From the NCBI GenBank assembly GCA_016869595.1, contig VGDT01000025.1:1-42429 (forward strand): 42,429 nt of DNA, given 5' to 3'. The translations under genes and the position numbers were made by a program. The notes under the pieces are model-generated. The model was given only the letters and a program-made list of their open reading frames with translations. It made no database searches and was not told the origin of the DNA. Each line of letters opens with the position of its first letter. The stretch's first letter is position 1. Source of the stretch: Alphaproteobacteria bacterium (GTDB taxonomy: Bacteria > Pseudomonadota > Alphaproteobacteria > Rhizobiales > Beijerinckiaceae). Below, piece after piece: positions 7,752 through 16,256 of this stretch.

Positions 7752-8179
7752 CTCGCGCCGATATCGTCGCGGCGGCGCGCCGCTGGGTTGGAACCCCTTA
7801 CGCGCATCAAGCTTCGCTCATCCATATCGGCTGCGATTGTCTCGGACTCGTGCGCGGCGTCTGGCGCGACGTCATTGGCGAAGAGCCAGAAGCAGCCCCG
7901 GCTTATACGCCGGATTGGGCCGAAGCTTTGGGCGAGGAAACCTTGTTAGACGCGGCGCATCGTCATTTCCGATGCATCGCCTTAAGCGAATTTAGCGAAG
8001 GCGATATTCTTCTGTTTCGCTTTCGGGAACATTTGCCAGCGAAACATCTCGGCGTCGCGACATCGACGACGCATATGATCCACGCGCACGCCGGCGCCTG
8101 CGTCGCGGAAGTCGCGATCGGCGCACATTGGCGAAAGAAGCTTGTCGCCGCCTTCGCCTTTCCCGGCGTCGCGGATTGA
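7748..8179 (+). CDS. NlpC/P60-family tail peptidase (GTA g14)
   Basis: This encodes 143 residues of the phage NlpC/P60 cysteine peptidase family, which cuts peptidoglycan during DNA delivery. The catalytic cysteine is in GCDCLGLVRG (C31) and the histidine in HMIHAH (H112). The start RADIVAAARRWVGTPYAHQ is typical of GTA g14. It is coupled to g13, and repeat copy C lies between it and g15. Active-site residues are kept. Confidence 0.92.
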   Translation: MTRADIVAAARRWVGTPYAHQASLIHIGCDCLGLVRGVWRDVIGEEPEAAPAYTPDWAEALGEETLLDAAHRHFRCIALSEFSEGDILLFRFREHLPAKHLGVATSTTHMIHAHAGACVAEVAIGAHWRKKLVAAFAFPGVAD

Positions 8180-8194
8180 AGACGCCGCACGTCT

Positions 8195-8301
8195 GTCATT
8201 CCCGACGCGCGCGTCGTGCGCGATCGGGAATCCAGGACAAAGCCAAACATTCGCGATGCTGCTCCGGATCCCGATCAGGCCTTCGGCCTGTCGGGAATGA
8301 C
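8195..8301. repeat. Palindromic dispersed repeat, copy C
   Basis: This copy has the same layout as copy B: GTCATTCCCGACGCGCGC, GATCGGGAATCCAG, a spacer, a GGATCCCGAT arm, the AGGCCTTCGGCCT hairpin, and CGGGAATGAC. It lies 15 bp after the g14 stop and ends 24 bp before the g15 start. Neither gene is damaged. Confidence 0.9.
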
Positions 8302-8325
8302 ATTGCGAGATTCTACGAGACGCTC

Positions 8326-11300
8326 ATGGCCACTCTTGTTCTGCAGACAATCGGCTCTGTCGCCGGCGGCGCGGTCGGCGGACCTGTCGGCTCTTCCATC
8401 GGCCAGCTCATTGGCGGCTTTGGCGGCTCTTACATCGACTCCGCGCTGCAACCGCACGCCTCGCCCCGCTATTCGATCGGCCCGCGGCTCAAATCCATGG
8501 ATGGAATCACCTCCATGGAAGGCGCTAGCGTACCGCGCATCTATGGTCGCGCGCGCGTCGGCGGACAGATGATCTGGGCGACGCGTTTTCTCGAACGAGT
8601 CAACGTCTCCTTCGGCCAAACGCAGCGCCAGGGCAAAGGCGGCGGCCATGGAGGCGGCGGCCTGACCTTTCAATTCACCTATTCCTATTCAGCAAATTTT
8701 GCGATCGGCCTCTGTGAAGGTCAGATCGCTTTCGTGCGACGCATCTGGGCCGATGGCTCTGAACTCGATCTCACGACGCTGCCGATTCGCGTTTATGCGG
8801 GAACCGAATCTCAGCAGCCCGATCCGCTGATCGTCGCAAAGGAAGGGGCTGAGAATGCGCCGGCCTATCGCGGTCTCGCTTATATCGTGTTCGAAGATCT
8901 GCCGCTCGCCGCCTTCGGCAATCGCATTCCGCAATTCACTTTCGAAGTTGTGAAGCCCGTCGAAGGGCTCGGCGCGATGATCCGCGCCATTGATCTCATT
9001 CCGGGCGCGACGGAAGCAGGCTACCTCCCTTCTCTTAAACTCAACTTCTACTGGCCTGGCGTCAGCGCGGCGGAAAATCGTCATCAGTTGACGGCTGCGA
9101 CCGATTGGACCGCATCGATCGACGCGCTCCTCGCGCTCTGTCCCAATCTCGAAAGCGTTGCGCTGGTTGTCTCGTGGTTTGGCGATGATTTGCGCGCGCA
9201 ACATTGTACGATCGCGCCGCGCATTGACTCGCTTTTCAAGACCATCGGCCAGTTCGCTTTCATACTCGGCCCGTTTTGGCCGCCGGACTGGTCCGTCGCT
9301 GGACTAGTTCGTTCGACCGCGCGGCTCGTCTCGCAGATTGACGGACGCTCGGCCTATGGCGGCACGCCAAGCGACGCCTCTGTCGTCGCCGCGATCGCCG
9401 ACCTCAAGGCGCGCGGACTTGCGGTGACATTCTATCCTTTCGTGATGATGGATGTGCCGCCCGGCAATGCGCTGCCAAATCCCTACACGGGCGCCGTCGG
9501 GCAGCCGGCGTTTCCGTGGCGCGGACGCATCACCTGCGATCCGGCGTCCGGCCAGCCAGGTTCCCCTGACGGAACAGCCGCGGCGGCCACGCAGCTTGAC
9601 GCATTCTTTGCGCGCTATCGCAGCTTCATTCTGCATTACGCCAATCTTTGTATCGCGGCCGGCGGCGTCGACGCCTTTCTCATCGGCTCGGAGCTGATCG
9701 GACTGACCCGCGTGCGCTCTGCGTCCGGCCAATATCCTGCAGTCGGATCTTTGATGACGCTTGCTTCAGAAGCGAAAGCGATTCTCGGCACGCAAACGAA
9801 AATCTCCTACGCCGCCGACTGGACGGAATATGGCGCGCATGTTCCCGCAAGCGGCGAAGCGCGCTTTCCGCTCGACCCGCTGTGGGGGTCGAGCGCTATC
9901 GATTTCGTTGGGATCGACGCCTATTGGCCGCTCTCCGACTGGCGTGATGGCGACGTTCATCTCGACACGCAGGGGGCGGCGAGCATTTACGACCTCGCCT
10001 ATCTCAAATCTCGCGTCGCGTCGGGCGAAGCCTATGACTGGTATTACGCCGATGCAAATGCGCGCGCGGCGCAGAATCGCACGCCCATCAGCGACGGACT
10101 CGGCAAGCCTTGGGTCTTCCGTCAGAAGGACATTCTTTCGTGGTGGTCGCAATCGCATTATGAGCGCGTCGGCGGCGTTGAGCTTGGCGCGCCAACGGCA
10201 TGGGTTCCACAGTCAAAGCCGATCTGGATCGTCGAGACAGGATGTCCCGCCGTCGACCGCGGCGCGAATGCGCCAAATGTTTTCCCGGACCCACGCTCGA
10301 GCGAAGGCGGATTACCTTACTTTTCGCGCAACGGCCGCGACGATCTGATGCAGGCGCGTTTCATCGAGGCGATGATCGCGCATTTCGATCCGGCCTCTCC
10401 CGGCGCCGCCGCACGCAACCCAATATCGAACGTCTACGGCGGACCGATGGTCGATCCGGCGCGGCTGCATCTTTGGTGCTGGGACGCGCGTCCATTTCCA
10501 GCCTTTCCGACGCAAGTCGACACATGGAGCGACGCCGCCAATTGGGAGACTGGCCATTGGCTGAACGGACGCCTCGAAGGCGCGCCGCTTGATCGCCTGC
10601 TGCCGGCGTTGGCCAACGCCATCTCTGCGCCTGAAGTTGTTACGCAGCGGCCAAACGTGAGCGGCTTTCTCGACGGCTATGTGCTTGAGCGGCCGATGTC
10701 GCCGCGCGAAGCGATCGATCCTCTTTCAACGCTCTATGGTTTTGACGTCGTTGCAGGCGCGGGCGCATTGCGCTTTGTCGAGCGGCGCGGAAATCCCGTC
10801 CGTGAAATTGATGAAGACGATCTCGTCGTTGGGAAGACAGCGTCGCTCGTGACGCTCACACGGGCGCAGGAAAGCGAATTGCCGCATGAAATCGCCCTTT
10901 CCTTCTCGGATTCGGAAAATGATTTTCAAATCGCGCGCGTGACGTCGCGACGACTCGAAGGCCGCTCGGCGCGCCTAAGCGAAGCGCAGGCTGCGGTGAT
11001 GACGCATCGCGCCAATGCGCAAGCGCTCGCCGAGAGCTGGCTGCAGGATTTGTGGGTCGGACGCGAAACCGCGGAATTCGCGTTGCGGCCCGGACTCATC
11101 GCTTTGCAGCCCGGCGATCTCGTCAGGCTTGGCGCAGCGGGCGGCGGTCGGCTGTTTCAGATTCAGCGCATCACGGATGGCGCCGCGCGGCAAGTGAGCG
11201 CTCGCGCCGTAGACGGCTCGGCCTCTCACCCGCCGGCGCCGCTACTCCGGCGCACAAGCGTCGTCTCGCCGAAGATTGTCGGGCCGCCGCGCGTGGAGAT

Positions 11301-12210
11301 CCTCGATCTCGCGCTCGCGCGCGACGAAGAGGCGCTTTCCTATGTCGCGGCCTTCGCCGATCCCTGGCCGGGAGCGCTCGTAATCTGGAGAATGACGTTC
11401 GAGGGCGGCTATGAGCAGATCGCCATTATCGACAAGCGCGCGATTATCGGCGAGACGCTCGATATTTTGAAAGCCGGTCCTGTCGGGCGCTTCGACAATG
11501 GGAATGCCGTCACCGTCAGAATCGGCGCCGGACAGCTCTCGTCCGTCGGCGATCTCGCCGCGCTCGCGGGGCGAACGGCGATGGCGATCAGAGTCGACGG
11601 CGATTGGGAGATTTTCGCTTTCGCGCAAGCCGAACTTATCGGCGACAAGACCTATCGCCTGTCGCGACTCATTCGCGGCCTCGGCGGCGAAGAACATCTC
11701 GCTCAGCGCAATGCGCCGGCGGGTTCGACCGTCGTGCTGCTGAATGACGCCATCACGCCTTTGACACGGAAGGTCGCTGAGATTGGCGCGCCGATCACCT
11801 ATCGCATCGGCCCAGCGGATCGCGACTATGCGGAGCCGATCTTCGTTCAGCCGACGGTCGCCGCGACAAATAAGGTCTTGCGCCCCTATGCGCCAACCAA
11901 GGCGCGCGCGCGGCGCACGCCGGCGGGCATTGTCATCGATTTTTTGCGGCGCGGACGCCGCGAGTCCGACGCTTGGGAGTCGCTCGATATTCCTCTCGGC
12001 GAGGCCAATGAATCTTACGAAGCCGACATCGTGCCGCCGGCGAGCGCAAAGCGCACGCTGAGCGCCGCTTCAACCTCGCTTCTTTATCCAGCCGCCGATG
12101 AACTCGCCGATTTCGGCGCGCCGCTAAGCGAACTGACCCTCTCGCTCTATCAGATCAGCGCGACCGTCGGACGCGGCTTCCCGCTGACGACAACGCTCGC
12201 CGTGCAATAG
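8326..12210 (+). CDS. Giant tail host-specificity protein (GTA g15, 'megatron')
   Basis: This encodes 1294 residues, the size of RcGTA g15 (about 1300). I use the ATG at 8326 because the frame upstream only reads repeat copy C. The N-terminus has a glycine-rich hydrophobic stretch (SVAGGAVGGPVGSSIGQLIG), as in phage tail tip proteins. The middle, roughly residues 400-700, is the GTA TIM-barrel-like domain with glycosidase-like motifs (FIGSELIGLTR-like LIGSELIGL, DFVGIDAYWPLSDW, WIVETGCPAVDRG). The C-terminal half carries the phage-tail baseplate domains. It forms the tail spike that contacts the recipient cell. The frame is intact throughout. Confidence 0.93.
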   Translation: MATLVLQTIGSVAGGAVGGPVGSSIGQLIGGFGGSYIDSALQPHASPRYSIGPRLKSMDGITSMEGASVPRIYGRARVGGQMIWATRFLERVNVSFGQTQRQGKGGGHGGGGLTFQFTYSYSANFAIGLCEGQIAFVRRIWADGSELDLTTLPIRVYAGTESQQPDPLIVAKEGAENAPAYRGLAYIVFEDLPLAAFGNRIPQFTFEVVKPVEGLGAMIRAIDLIPGATEAGYLPSLKLNFYWPGVSAAENRHQLTAATDWTASIDALLALCPNLESVALVVSWFGDDLRAQHCTIAPRIDSLFKTIGQFAFILGPFWPPDWSVAGLVRSTARLVSQIDGRSAYGGTPSDASVVAAIADLKARGLAVTFYPFVMMDVPPGNALPNPYTGAVGQPAFPWRGRITCDPASGQPGSPDGTAAAATQLDAFFARYRSFILHYANLCIAAGGVDAFLIGSELIGLTRVRSASGQYPAVGSLMTLASEAKAILGTQTKISYAADWTEYGAHVPASGEARFPLDPLWGSSAIDFVGIDAYWPLSDWRDGDVHLDTQGAASIYDLAYLKSRVASGEAYDWYYADANARAAQNRTPISDGLGKPWVFRQKDILSWWSQSHYERVGGVELGAPTAWVPQSKPIWIVETGCPAVDRGANAPNVFPDPRSSEGGLPYFSRNGRDDLMQARFIEAMIAHFDPASPGAAARNPISNVYGGPMVDPARLHLWCWDARPFPAFPTQVDTWSDAANWETGHWLNGRLEGAPLDRLLPALANAISAPEVVTQRPNVSGFLDGYVLERPMSPREAIDPLSTLYGFDVVAGAGALRFVERRGNPVREIDEDDLVVGKTASLVTLTRAQESELPHEIALSFSDSENDFQIARVTSRRLEGRSARLSEAQAAVMTHRANAQALAESWLQDLWVGRETAEFALRPGLIALQPGDLVRLGAAGGGRLFQIQRITDGAARQVSARAVDGSASHPPAPLLRRTSVVSPKIVGPPRVEILDLALARDEEALSYVAAFADPWPGALVIWRMTFEGGYEQIAIIDKRAIIGETLDILKAGPVGRFDNGNAVTVRIGAGQLSSVGDLAALAGRTAMAIRVDGDWEIFAFAQAELIGDKTYRLSRLIRGLGGEEHLAQRNAPAGSTVVLLNDAITPLTRKVAEIGAPITYRIGPADRDYAEPIFVQPTVAATNKVLRPYAPTKARARRTPAGIVIDFLRRGRRESDAWESLDIPLGEANESYEADIVPPASAKRTLSAASTSLLYPAADELADFGAPLSELTLSLYQISATVGRGFPLTTTLAVQ

Positions 12211-12218
12211 GAAAGACG

Positions 12219-13805
12219 ATGACGCAAACGACGCATCTTGCGCTGCCATACATCGACGCGGCGCAAGCGCAAAAGCACGTCACGCATAATGAAGCGCTGG
12301 CGCTGATCGATTCGTTGACGCAGCTTGCCGTATCGGCGCGAAACGTGACGTCGCCGCCGGGAACTGCAGCGGAAGGCGATCGACTACTTGTCGGGGCCGG
12401 CGCGACGGGCGCCTTCGCCGGCAAGAGCCATCAGATCGCGACATTTCTTGCTGGCGGCTGGAGCTTTCTGGCGCCGCAGGCTGGATGGCGCGCCTATGTC
12501 GAAGCGGAATCGCTTTTGCTGCTCTACGACGGCGCCGCGTGGATCGATTGCGGCCTCTCTTTGCGCCAGCTTCAAAATCTTTCGCTGCTTGGCGTCGGCG
12601 CGACCGCCGACGGCGCCAATCCGTTGCTCGCGAAGCTTAATGCGACGCTCTTCACGGCGAAGAGCGTCGGCGAAGGCGGCTCCGGCGATCTACGCTTCGC
12701 GCTCAACAAGGAGGGCGCGGCGAAGACTGTCTCGCAACTTTACGAGTCAAACTATTCCGCTCGCGCCGAAACAGGTTTGACCGGCGACGACAATTTTCAC
12801 GTCAAAGTGTCGCCTGACGGCTCGACGTGGAAGGAAGCCGTCGTCATTGACACAGCGACGGGCGCAGTCGCCTTTCCAAGCGGCGGCCCAGCGAAAGTTC
12901 ATCTGTTCTCCGTCACCGGCTCTTATACGCCGACGCCTGGCATGCGCTTTGTGGAAGTGATCCTTTTTGGCGCCGGCGGCGGCGGCGGATCAGGCGCGCG
13001 ACAGGCGGCCGGCGCAATTGCGTCAGGCGGCGGTGGCGGCGGAGGCGGAGGCGTTGCAAAAGGAAAATTCACCGCGGCGCAGACCGGCGGCGGACTGACC
13101 GTCACCATCGGCGCAGGCGGAAACGGCGGCGCGGCGCAACCGACCGATAGCACGGCGGGCAACAACGGCGCATCCGGCGGCGTGACTTCATTTGGATCAT
13201 TGCTCAAAGCATTCGGCGGCGGCGCAGGTTCAGGCGGCGGCCTCGCGATGGGATCTGGCGGCGGCGGGGGCGGATCGAATCTCGCTGGCGGAAACTCCGC
13301 AGCTGGCGCCTCCGGAGGCACGGGTCCCGGAGGCATCGGCAACGGCGGCTCTGGCGCCTTGGGCTCCAACGTCCAGCAGAATATTTTTTGGGGCTCCGGC
13401 GGCGGCGGAGGTCCTGCGGCAGGAACCACAGGCGCTACCGGCGGCCTTTGCTACTACGGCTCATCAGGAGGCGGCTCCGGCGGCGGCATTACCGCCGCGA
13501 ACGCCACAAGCGCGGGCGGCAATGGCGGAACGATTTGGGTTGCGGGGGTCGTCACTGTGGCAAGCGGCGGAGCGGCCGCAGCGCCCGGGTCTGCCGGGTC
13601 ATCCTTCGTCAATGGCGTAGGCCCGCTCGACCAGGCCGGCAATGGCGGGGGCGGCGGCGGATCTCACGCCACAACGCCGGGCGCCGGCGGGGCGGGCGGC
13701 ATAGGCGGCGGCGGGGGCGGAGGCGGCGCGTCGCAGAACGGCGCCAGCTCCGGCGCCGGCGGCAATGGCGGCGCGGGCTACGCGGTCATCATCGAATACT
13801 TCTGA
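12219..13805 (+). CDS. DUF2793 protein with long polyglycine-rich C-terminus (tail fibre-like)
   Basis: This encodes 528 residues. The first ~110 form a DUF2793 domain (LALPYIDAAQAQKHVTHNEA, EGDRLLVGAGATGAFAG, GWRAYVEAESLLLLYDGAAW), common in alphaproteobacterial prophages and GTA-like clusters. Residues ~110-225 are a linker. From the segment FVEVILFGAGGGGGSG (about residue 245) onward the chain is dominated by Gly, Ser and Ala with many GGGGG and GNGG runs. That composition resembles the polyglycine receptor-binding tips of some phage fibre adhesins. It starts 8 bp after g15, so it is probably co-transcribed as an extra fibre. No enzymatic motif is seen. Confidence 0.8.
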   Translation: MTQTTHLALPYIDAAQAQKHVTHNEALALIDSLTQLAVSARNVTSPPGTAAEGDRLLVGAGATGAFAGKSHQIATFLAGGWSFLAPQAGWRAYVEAESLLLLYDGAAWIDCGLSLRQLQNLSLLGVGATADGANPLLAKLNATLFTAKSVGEGGSGDLRFALNKEGAAKTVSQLYESNYSARAETGLTGDDNFHVKVSPDGSTWKEAVVIDTATGAVAFPSGGPAKVHLFSVTGSYTPTPGMRFVEVILFGAGGGGGSGARQAAGAIASGGGGGGGGGVAKGKFTAAQTGGGLTVTIGAGGNGGAAQPTDSTAGNNGASGGVTSFGSLLKAFGGGAGSGGGLAMGSGGGGGGSNLAGGNSAAGASGGTGPGGIGNGGSGALGSNVQQNIFWGSGGGGGPAAGTTGATGGLCYYGSSGGGSGGGITAANATSAGGNGGTIWVAGVVTVASGGAAAAPGSAGSSFVNGVGPLDQAGNGGGGGGSHATTPGAGGAGGIGGGGGGGGASQNGASSGAGGNGGAGYAVIIEYF

Positions 13806-13874
13806 TCGCTGCGCGCGTCGCATCGCGCGCTTTTCCTCATCAACACACGATCTGTCCAAAGAAGGAGTCGGCTC

Positions 13875-14486
13875 ATGGCCTTCGCCGTGAAGAATCACGT
13901 CCTGCACCAAGACGAGAAACCCGTCGCGCAAAAGCCGACGCCCAACGTCGGCGGCGTTTTGAAGCCATCGCTGTTGATCATGCATTACACCGCCTCGCAA
14001 TCGGCGAAGGGCGCGATTTCCTGGCTGTGCAATCCCAATGCGAAAGCCTCCGCGCATCTCGTCATCGATCTCGACGGATCGGTGACGCAGCTCGCGCCGT
14101 TCAATCGAGTCGCATGGCACGCCGGAAAAAGCGTTTGGAGGCGGCGCTCGAACTGCAACAGTTTTTCGATCGGCATAGAGCTCACCAACGCCGGACCGTT
14201 GACGAAGCTCGCCAACGGCAAGTTCGCTGACGCCAATGGAAAAAACGTGCCGGCGAGCCAGGTCGCGATGCTCGTCCATAAATTGGAGAAGGGCTGCGAA
14301 AAGCCCTGGATGGTCTATCCAGCGATTCAAATTTCGGCCGCCGTCGATGTCGCGAAAGCGCTCTGCCAGACCTACGGCATCCGCGACATCGCCGGTCATG
14401 ACGATATTGCGCCGACACGAAAACGCGACCCCGGTCCCGCCTTCGCGATGGAATCGTTCGTCTCGCGAGTCCTTGGCCGCAAGTGA
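13875..14486 (+). CDS. N-acetylmuramoyl-L-alanine amidase (endolysin candidate)
   Basis: This encodes 203 residues of the Amidase_2 / T7 lysozyme-like family, which splits the amide between muramic acid and the stem peptide. Zinc-ligand and motif positions are visible in LLIMHYTAS (first His), VAWHAGKSVW (second His) and IAGHDDIAPTRKRDPGPAF (third His, with the conserved R-DPGP). A GAAGGAG Shine-Dalgarno precedes the ATG. No signal peptide is evident, so release would need a holin. The position after the tail genes and before small membrane proteins suggests a lysis role. Confidence 0.88.
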   Translation: MAFAVKNHVLHQDEKPVAQKPTPNVGGVLKPSLLIMHYTASQSAKGAISWLCNPNAKASAHLVIDLDGSVTQLAPFNRVAWHAGKSVWRRRSNCNSFSIGIELTNAGPLTKLANGKFADANGKNVPASQVAMLVHKLEKGCEKPWMVYPAIQISAAVDVAKALCQTYGIRDIAGHDDIAPTRKRDPGPAFAMESFVSRVLGRK

Positions 14487-14531
14487 AACCGCGCCGGCGG
14501 TTCTCCGGCAACATGAAAGGAAACTTGAAAA

Positions 14532-14708
14532 ATGCAAGGCTATCGCACTTACATCGCCGCGGGGCTCGTCGCGCTTTTCGGCGCGCTCGCCTCAACGGAC
14601 TGGATCGCCTTCCTCAACGATCCGAAGGCTGGCGCCGTCGCCGTCGGTTCGGCGGCATTGATGGCGATCATGCGCAGCATTACTTCGACGCCGCCGGGAA
14701 GGGCCTGA
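14532..14708 (+). CDS. Small membrane protein, holin-like
   Basis: This encodes 58 residues with two hydrophobic segments (YIAAGLVALFGALA and AGAVAVGSAALMAIM). The MQGYRTYIAAGLVALFG start resembles short membrane proteins found beside endolysin genes in prophages. It lies 45 bp after the amidase and 1 bp before the next small gene. The holin role is inferred from position and topology, not from a diagnostic motif. Confidence 0.55.
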   Translation: MQGYRTYIAAGLVALFGALASTDWIAFLNDPKAGAVAVGSAALMAIMRSITSTPPGRA

Positions 14709-14709
14709 C

Positions 14710-14931
14710 ATGCCGAAGCTCGTTGCGCTGTGTCTCGTCATGGTCGCTGGCGTCGTCGCCTATGCGCTTGGGCGCGCGGCGCTGGCGCGCCTTGTCGGGA
14801 GCGGCGTCGACGCGGAGAAGGCGCGTCGCGCCGAAGCGGATTTGATCGCGGCGAAGCGGCAAGCTGAAATCATGGTTGAGCGCAGGAGCGTAGAGAATGT
14901 TGCGGAAGATCTCGATCTTGGGCGCTTTTAG
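14710..14931 (+). CDS. Small membrane-anchored protein (inner spanin-like candidate)
   Basis: This encodes 73 residues: one N-terminal transmembrane helix (LVALCLVMVAGVVAYALG) followed by a charged, probably helical tail (DAEKARRAEADLIAAKRQAE). The last 35 bases overlap the start of a lipoprotein gene in another frame. An N-anchored helical protein overlapped by a short lipoprotein gene is the Rz/Rz1 spanin arrangement. The helical region is shorter than in classic Rz, so the call is tentative. Confidence 0.5.
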   Translation: MPKLVALCLVMVAGVVAYALGRAALARLVGSGVDAEKARRAEADLIAAKRQAEIMVERRSVENVAEDLDLGRF

Positions 14932-15112
14932 CTTCGCTCTTGCGGCATGCCAGTCGAGTGGCGGCGGCTGTCCGCCGCTCGTCGTCTATTCGCTCGAAGA
15001 GCAAAAAATCGCGGCGAAGCAGCTACGAGCCTTGCCCAAAAACACGCCTCTCGCCGCCATGATTATCGATTACAAGAAGACACGAGACGCTTGCCGCGCC
15101 TCTGGAAGTTAA
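14897..15112 (+). CDS. Small lipoprotein (outer spanin Rz1-like candidate)
   Basis: This encodes 71 residues with a lipoprotein signal peptide: MLRKISILGAFSFALAAC with the lipobox LAAC giving a lipidated Cys18. The mature part CPPLVVYSLEEQKIAAKQL, LPKNTPLAAMIIDYKKTRDAC resembles short lipoproteins that end lysis cassettes of alphaproteobacterial phages. It overlaps the preceding membrane protein gene by 35 bases in another frame. Together they could fuse inner and outer membranes at lysis; this is an inference from architecture. Confidence 0.6.
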   Translation: MLRKISILGAFSFALAACQSSGGGCPPLVVYSLEEQKIAAKQLRALPKNTPLAAMIIDYKKTRDACRASGS

Positions 15113-15189
15113 GGCGGCGTAGGCCGCGTCTCTTTGCTATTCATTGCGCATTCATCGCTTTCGGCCGAATATGCGCCGGGGAGAGGCGC

Positions 15190-15543
15190 ATGCTGGCCGC
15201 CGGACGGTGTTTGAGACGGGTCACCGTCGCCGCTCTTGCGGCGACGGCCGCCTTCGCGCGCCCCACCGCCGCCCGCGTCGAAGAATTGCTGGGGGCGCGG
15301 ATGCAATGCTTCACCATGGCTCAAGCGCGCGGCAAGATTGAAGCGCATAAGCTTGCGGATCCTTTCAGGAGCATGCGGGAGCTTGCGCTACGCCTGCAGG
15401 GCGAACCGCTCGGGGCCCGGCTGTGTCAATTGGGCGAAAGCCTTATTTATGAGATCAGCCTGCTGCGCCGGGATGGCCATATCGTCAAAATTCATGTCGA
15501 CGCGCTCAGCGGACAGCCTCATTCTAGCTCTGTAGGAAACTGA
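15190..15543 (+). CDS. Exported PepSY-like small protein, FeuN-like candidate
   Basis: This encodes 117 residues from the ATG at 15190. An N-terminal signal-like segment (VTVAALAATAAFARPTAARV) precedes a domain of about 80 residues ending in YEISLLRRDGHIVKIHVDAL and SG, the end pattern of PepSY domains. It lies 25 bp before a response regulator and kinase gene pair of FeuP/FeuQ type. In Sinorhizobium meliloti a small periplasmic inhibitor, FeuN, is encoded just ahead of feuP. By analogy this protein may damp or tune the kinase. Two cysteines may form a disulfide. Confidence 0.6.
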   Translation: MLAAGRCLRRVTVAALAATAAFARPTAARVEELLGARMQCFTMAQARGKIEAHKLADPFRSMRELALRLQGEPLGARLCQLGESLIYEISLLRRDGHIVKIHVDALSGQPHSSSVGN

Positions 15544-15568
15544 GCACAAAGCATGCAGGGAGGACGCA

Positions 15569-16252
15569 TTGCGGCTGCTCGTCGTTGAAGACGACAAGGA
15601 TCTAAATCGACAGATCGTTCGCGCGCTCGAACAGTCGGGCTATGCGGTGGATCGCGCCTTCGACGGCGAAGAAGGATGTCATCTCGGCGAGACTGAACCC
15701 TATGACGCCGTCGTCCTCGACATCGGCCTCCCGAAGAAGGACGGCGTAACCATTCTCGAAGAATGGCGCGCCGCCGGCCGAGATATGCCGGTGCTGATAT
15801 TAACCGCGCGCGACCGCTGGAGCGACAAGGTGCAGGGCTTCGACGCCGGCGCCGACGACTATGTTTCAAAGCCCTTCCACATGGAGGAAGTGCTCGCCCG
15901 CATCCGTGCGCTGCTGCGTCGCGCGACAGGCCATGCGACGAATGAAATCGTCTGCGGCGCCGTGCGACTCGACACGAAAGCTGGCCGAGTCGTCGTCGAC
16001 GGGGCGCCGGTGAAGCTCACTTCACACGAATATCGGCTGCTCGCCTATCTGATGCATCACAGCGGACGCGTCGTTTCCCGCAGCGAAATCATCGAACATT
16101 TGTACGATCAGGATTTCGATCGCGACTCCAACACCGTCGAAGTGTTCGTCGGCAGGCTGCGCAAAAAGCTCGGCGTCGACCTCATTCAGACCGTGCGTGG
16201 GCTCGGCTACATGGCGGCCGCGTCGGCAAAGGACGCCGGCGAAAAACGTTAG
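15569..16252 (+). CDS. feuP: OmpR-family response regulator, FeuP-like
   Basis: This encodes 227 residues from a TTG at 15569, supported by GGGAGGA a few bases upstream and by the canonical start RLLVVEDDKDLNRQ. The receiver domain (1-115) keeps the acidic pair E7-D8-D9, the phosphoacceptor D51 in VVLDIGLP, and the TARD / K (VSKPF) positions. The C-terminal winged helix (125-220) has LTSHEYRLLAYLMHH and DRDSNTVEVFVGRLRKKLG. Overall it looks very like rhizobial FeuP, which controls cyclic glucan export and envelope functions. The kinase gene starts 4 bp downstream. Confidence 0.8.
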   Translation: MRLLVVEDDKDLNRQIVRALEQSGYAVDRAFDGEEGCHLGETEPYDAVVLDIGLPKKDGVTILEEWRAAGRDMPVLILTARDRWSDKVQGFDAGADDYVSKPFHMEEVLARIRALLRRATGHATNEIVCGAVRLDTKAGRVVVDGAPVKLTSHEYRLLAYLMHHSGRVVSRSEIIEHLYDQDFDRDSNTVEVFVGRLRKKLGVDLIQTVRGLGYMAAASAKDAGEKR

Positions 16253-16256
16253 GCGC

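Noticed and set aside
12923-13429. Proline-rich minus-strand frame of 168 residues
   Set aside because: It is the mirror of the polyglycine-coding stretch; GGC/GGA glycine codons read as proline on the other strand.
13020-13790. Possible CRISPR or tandem-repeat array in the GGC-rich region
   Set aside because: The periodicity comes from glycine codons; there are no constant-length repeats with unique spacers.
13388-14230. Arg-rich 280-residue plus-strand frame
   Set aside because: It is the out-of-frame reading of the glycine-rich gene running into the amidase gene; the composition is an artefact.
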